Source: Flavobacteriales bacterium (GTDB lineage: Bacteria; Bacteroidota; Bacteroidia; Flavobacteriales_D; Crocinitomicaceae). Taken from it: a stretch of 63,534 nt of DNA. Shown here one piece after another: positions 61,640 through 63,534 of the stretch. The DNA is taken from positions 1 through 63,534 of the forward strand of contig JABXHO010000084.1 in NCBI GenBank assembly GCA_013373595.1. Direction: 5' to 3'. The stretch's first letter is position 1, and each line of letters begins with the position of its first letter. Below the pieces are notes generated by a model. It was not told the DNA's origin and ran no database searches. It saw only the letters and a program-made list of their open reading frames with translations. A program made the translations under genes and the position numbers.

Positions 61640-63534
61640 ATGGCCAAAAAAACAATCAAAAAAAGCACTGTAAGCGCCAAAAGCACGACTGGAAAGAAAA
61701 AGGTCACCGCCAAAGGAAAAACGGCATCCAGTAAAAAGGCAACAAAACCCAAAAGCACAGCCTCTGCAAAGAAGGTTGCTGTGAAGAAAGCCACCACAAA
61801 AACATCAAAGGTGAGGAAGTCGGTCGTATCGAAAAAAGATCTACGTGGTGCGAAAAAAGTAAACCTCAAAGACCTAAAGAAGGTTCAGTTCGAAGAACAA
61901 TTTCACAAATGTACGCCACCACCTGAAGTAAAAGAAGATCTAAAAATTCAGTCAATCAAGAATCCTATTGACCGATCGAAAATCAGAAAATTCCTCACAA
62001 AGCTTCCTCCCATTCGAGAAAAATCCCAGCCTCGAAGAGGTTTTGTTTTGAAAGATGCTTTGCGTGCTCCGCAATGGAATGCCGTGGCTCTTTTCTGCAA
62101 TTTGCACACTTCCGTTCCAAGACCTTCCGACTATTCAACTGCCACTTCACAAGATGTATTGAATTGGATGGACGAAGGAGTGAATCCAAGTAATCCGAAC
62201 ATCAAGGATTTTACCTATGATTATTGGAACAATTTGAGTCATGGCAACCTACGGTTTTCAATTGAAGTTGTAAGAGATGCGAGTAAAAATCCCGTTGTTC
62301 CTACAATTACACCAAGCAAGCTCGATGCCCACGCCTACCCAGAAATTGCCGAAGCGATTATTCGGAACAACCCTGAAGGCGTATGGGAAGCAGGAGGAAG
62401 CATTATGATGGATGGCAAGCGATTCATTCCATGTGTATTTGTCGTTCATAAATACTATTCAGGTGCATGGGCATGGTACAGCTGGGGATTAGAATTCACT
62501 TCTGGAGGTCACACATACTACGTCAACGATTTCACTCATATTCCTTTCGACCTAACACAAATGTCCTTACCTGGCGGATATAATCCACGGAATTGGGCGC
62601 ACCCGTTGTTCCACGAATTCGCACATACCTTTATTGAAGGTCCCGATTTATACGGACCTGGTGGATGTACTGGGTATTGGGACATTTTGGGCGATTATTT
62701 AGCTCCGGGATTGATGGCGGAAAGTTGCTCTCTATTCAAAGAACGCCTAGGCTGGATCAACTTCAAAGAAGTTATCAGTGGTCCAAATCTCCGTCCTCGA
62801 ACAATCAGTTTACGACCATATACGACCACAGGTGATGCCTTTAAGGTGATTCCCGACCCTGTCAATAATCCGTACGAATATTTCTTATTGGAATACCGAA
62901 AAAGTACAGGATCGCAGCCTCACATTCCCGATGGTGGATTGGTAGGTGAAGGACTTCTCATCATACACATCAATGAGCGATTAGGCCAAAGAGGAAAACC
63001 GTGGATATTGCGTGAAGCACCATTTTTCGATCCTGAATACGCTGACTTCTCCGATTTTGGCGAAGCGATGTGGCACGGTATTGCACAGCAAGATCAATTT
63101 AAGGTGCTCTATCCCACTCCAACCAATAACAGCTTTACTCCGAGCACACAACCCAACAGCCATTTCTACGGAAATCGACCCAGTGGACTGCAAATCACGA
63201 ACATTCGCTTTACAGCAGCTGGTACGATAGCCTTTGAACTCTCCATCAACTGCGTTTCCAACATCGGGTGGACGGTTGACAACAAGGATCGTGGTGTTGC
63301 TGGAAGATTCTCGGGAAGTAGCTCCGCTGTCGGTGAAGAAATCTTCATGAGAAATGATAACTCCGCCGCACTCATTACGCAACGAGGCGGACAAGTATTT
63401 GTAAAGTCGAGACAAAACGGATGGATTGACGGATGGAACTTAGGATCTGATAACCGTGAAATTGTTGGCGATTTTGATGGCGACGGGCGCGATGAGATTT
63501 TCGTACGTTCACCTGAATGGGCTGGCATTTTCAA
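61640..63534 (+). CDS. M6-like metalloprotease with histone-H1-like basic N-terminus and FG-GAP repeat (C-terminus outside the window)
   Basis: The frame is open from ATG at 61640 to the end of the window (631 complete codons). Residues 1-82 are about one third lysine, with alanine, serine and threonine (TVSAKSTTGKKKVTAKGKTA), like histone-H1-type tails of Bacteroidota. A catalytic domain follows with HPLFHEFAHTFIEGPDLYG (H325, E326, H329), the HExxH zinc site and PDLY segment of the M6/InhA-type family, then GYWDILG where a Met-turn SLM would be expected. The end carries an FG-GAP-like repeat (IVGDFDGDGRDEIFV). There is no visible signal peptide. The protein is truncated by the window, so a C-terminal sorting signal cannot be excluded. 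Confidence 0.75.
   Translation, partial: MAKKTIKKSTVSAKSTTGKKKVTAKGKTASSKKATKPKSTASAKKVAVKKATTKTSKVRKSVVSKKDLRGAKKVNLKDLKKVQFEEQFHKCTPPPEVKEDLKIQSIKNPIDRSKIRKFLTKLPPIREKSQPRRGFVLKDALRAPQWNAVALFCNLHTSVPRPSDYSTATSQDVLNWMDEGVNPSNPNIKDFTYDYWNNLSHGNLRFSIEVVRDASKNPVVPTITPSKLDAHAYPEIAEAIIRNNPEGVWEAGGSIMMDGKRFIPCVFVVHKYYSGAWAWYSWGLEFTSGGHTYYVNDFTHIPFDLTQMSLPGGYNPRNWAHPLFHEFAHTFIEGPDLYGPGGCTGYWDILGDYLAPGLMAESCSLFKERLGWINFKEVISGPNLRPRTISLRPYTTTGDAFKVIPDPVNNPYEYFLLEYRKSTGSQPHIPDGGLVGEGLLIIHINERLGQRGKPWILREAPFFDPEYADFSDFGEAMWHGIAQQDQFKVLYPTPTNNSFTPSTQPNSHFYGNRPSGLQITNIRFTAAGTIAFELSINCVSNIGWTVDNKDRGVAGRFSGSSSAVGEEIFMRNDNSAALITQRGGQVFVKSRQNGWIDGWNLGSDNREIVGDFDGDGRDEIFVRSPEWAGIF

Overview
This window looks like a chromosomal segment from a member of the Bacteroidota, most likely order Flavobacteriales (a Crocinitomicaceae/Cryomorphaceae-like lineage would fit; that is inference). 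The evidence is the gliding genes gldB, gldC, gldD and gldE, five surface or secreted proteins ending in type IX secretion (T9SS) sorting domains, -7 promoter elements of the form TAnnTTTG, the absence of clear Shine-Dalgarno sites, and Bacteroidota-typical families (DUF3127, DUF4296, a PafA-like phosphatase, a COX24-like 30-residue protein). I see no prophage, CRISPR array, rRNA operon or conventional insertion sequence. Most genes are densely packed housekeeping genes.

Layout. 0-8 kb: the N-terminal part of a large PKD/Ig-like adhesin (minus strand), a small membrane protein, pabB-tilS, a PafA-type phosphatase and miaE. 7-9.2 kb: an FGE-like protein and a DUF3592-like membrane protein. 9.2-11 kb: a REP-like array in which ~210-bp tandem units carry paired perfect hairpins and surround a REP-associated tyrosine transposase (RAYT). 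11-20 kb: a secreted M14 carboxypeptidase, sppA, a three-gene envelope operon, trigger factor and tRNA-Leu(UAG). 20-25.4 kb: a flavin reductase-like protein, DUF3127, a secreted hypothetical, a GT2/flippase-like pair and ruvC. 25.5-33 kb: a polyprenol-P-mannose synthase-like/pyrC/DUF4296 operon, a choice-of-anchor-B-like protein, recX-rng, a 30-aa COX24-like protein, HU and mutY. 33-38 kb: ssb-gldE-gldD-folK and an OmpA/TPR lipoprotein. 38-44 kb: a lamin-tail-like T9SS protein, a glycosyltransferase and clpP-clpX. 43-54 kb (mostly minus): envelope proteins, an LRR protein, trmB, a beta-barrel, a kelch-like protein, DUF2797, gldC and gldB, with an OMP-nadE pair divergent from them. 54-63.5 kb: an M36 fungalysin, a 58-aa membrane protein with a CIA30-like protein, a 619-aa PLP enzyme, a DUF808 protein and the start of an M6-like metalloprotease with a histone-H1-like lysine-rich N-terminus.

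How it fits together. The gld genes support gliding and T9SS export, and the M14, M36, kelch-like, lamin-tail-like and choice-of-anchor-B-like proteins are probable cargo. SppA, ClpXP and trigger factor handle protein quality control. RuvC, RecX, MutY, SSB and HU serve DNA maintenance. PabB, FolK, NadE and PyrC supply cofactors and nucleotides. The two least ordinary items are the RAYT embedded in its own hairpin array and the truncated M6-like protease with a basic tail and no visible signal peptide.
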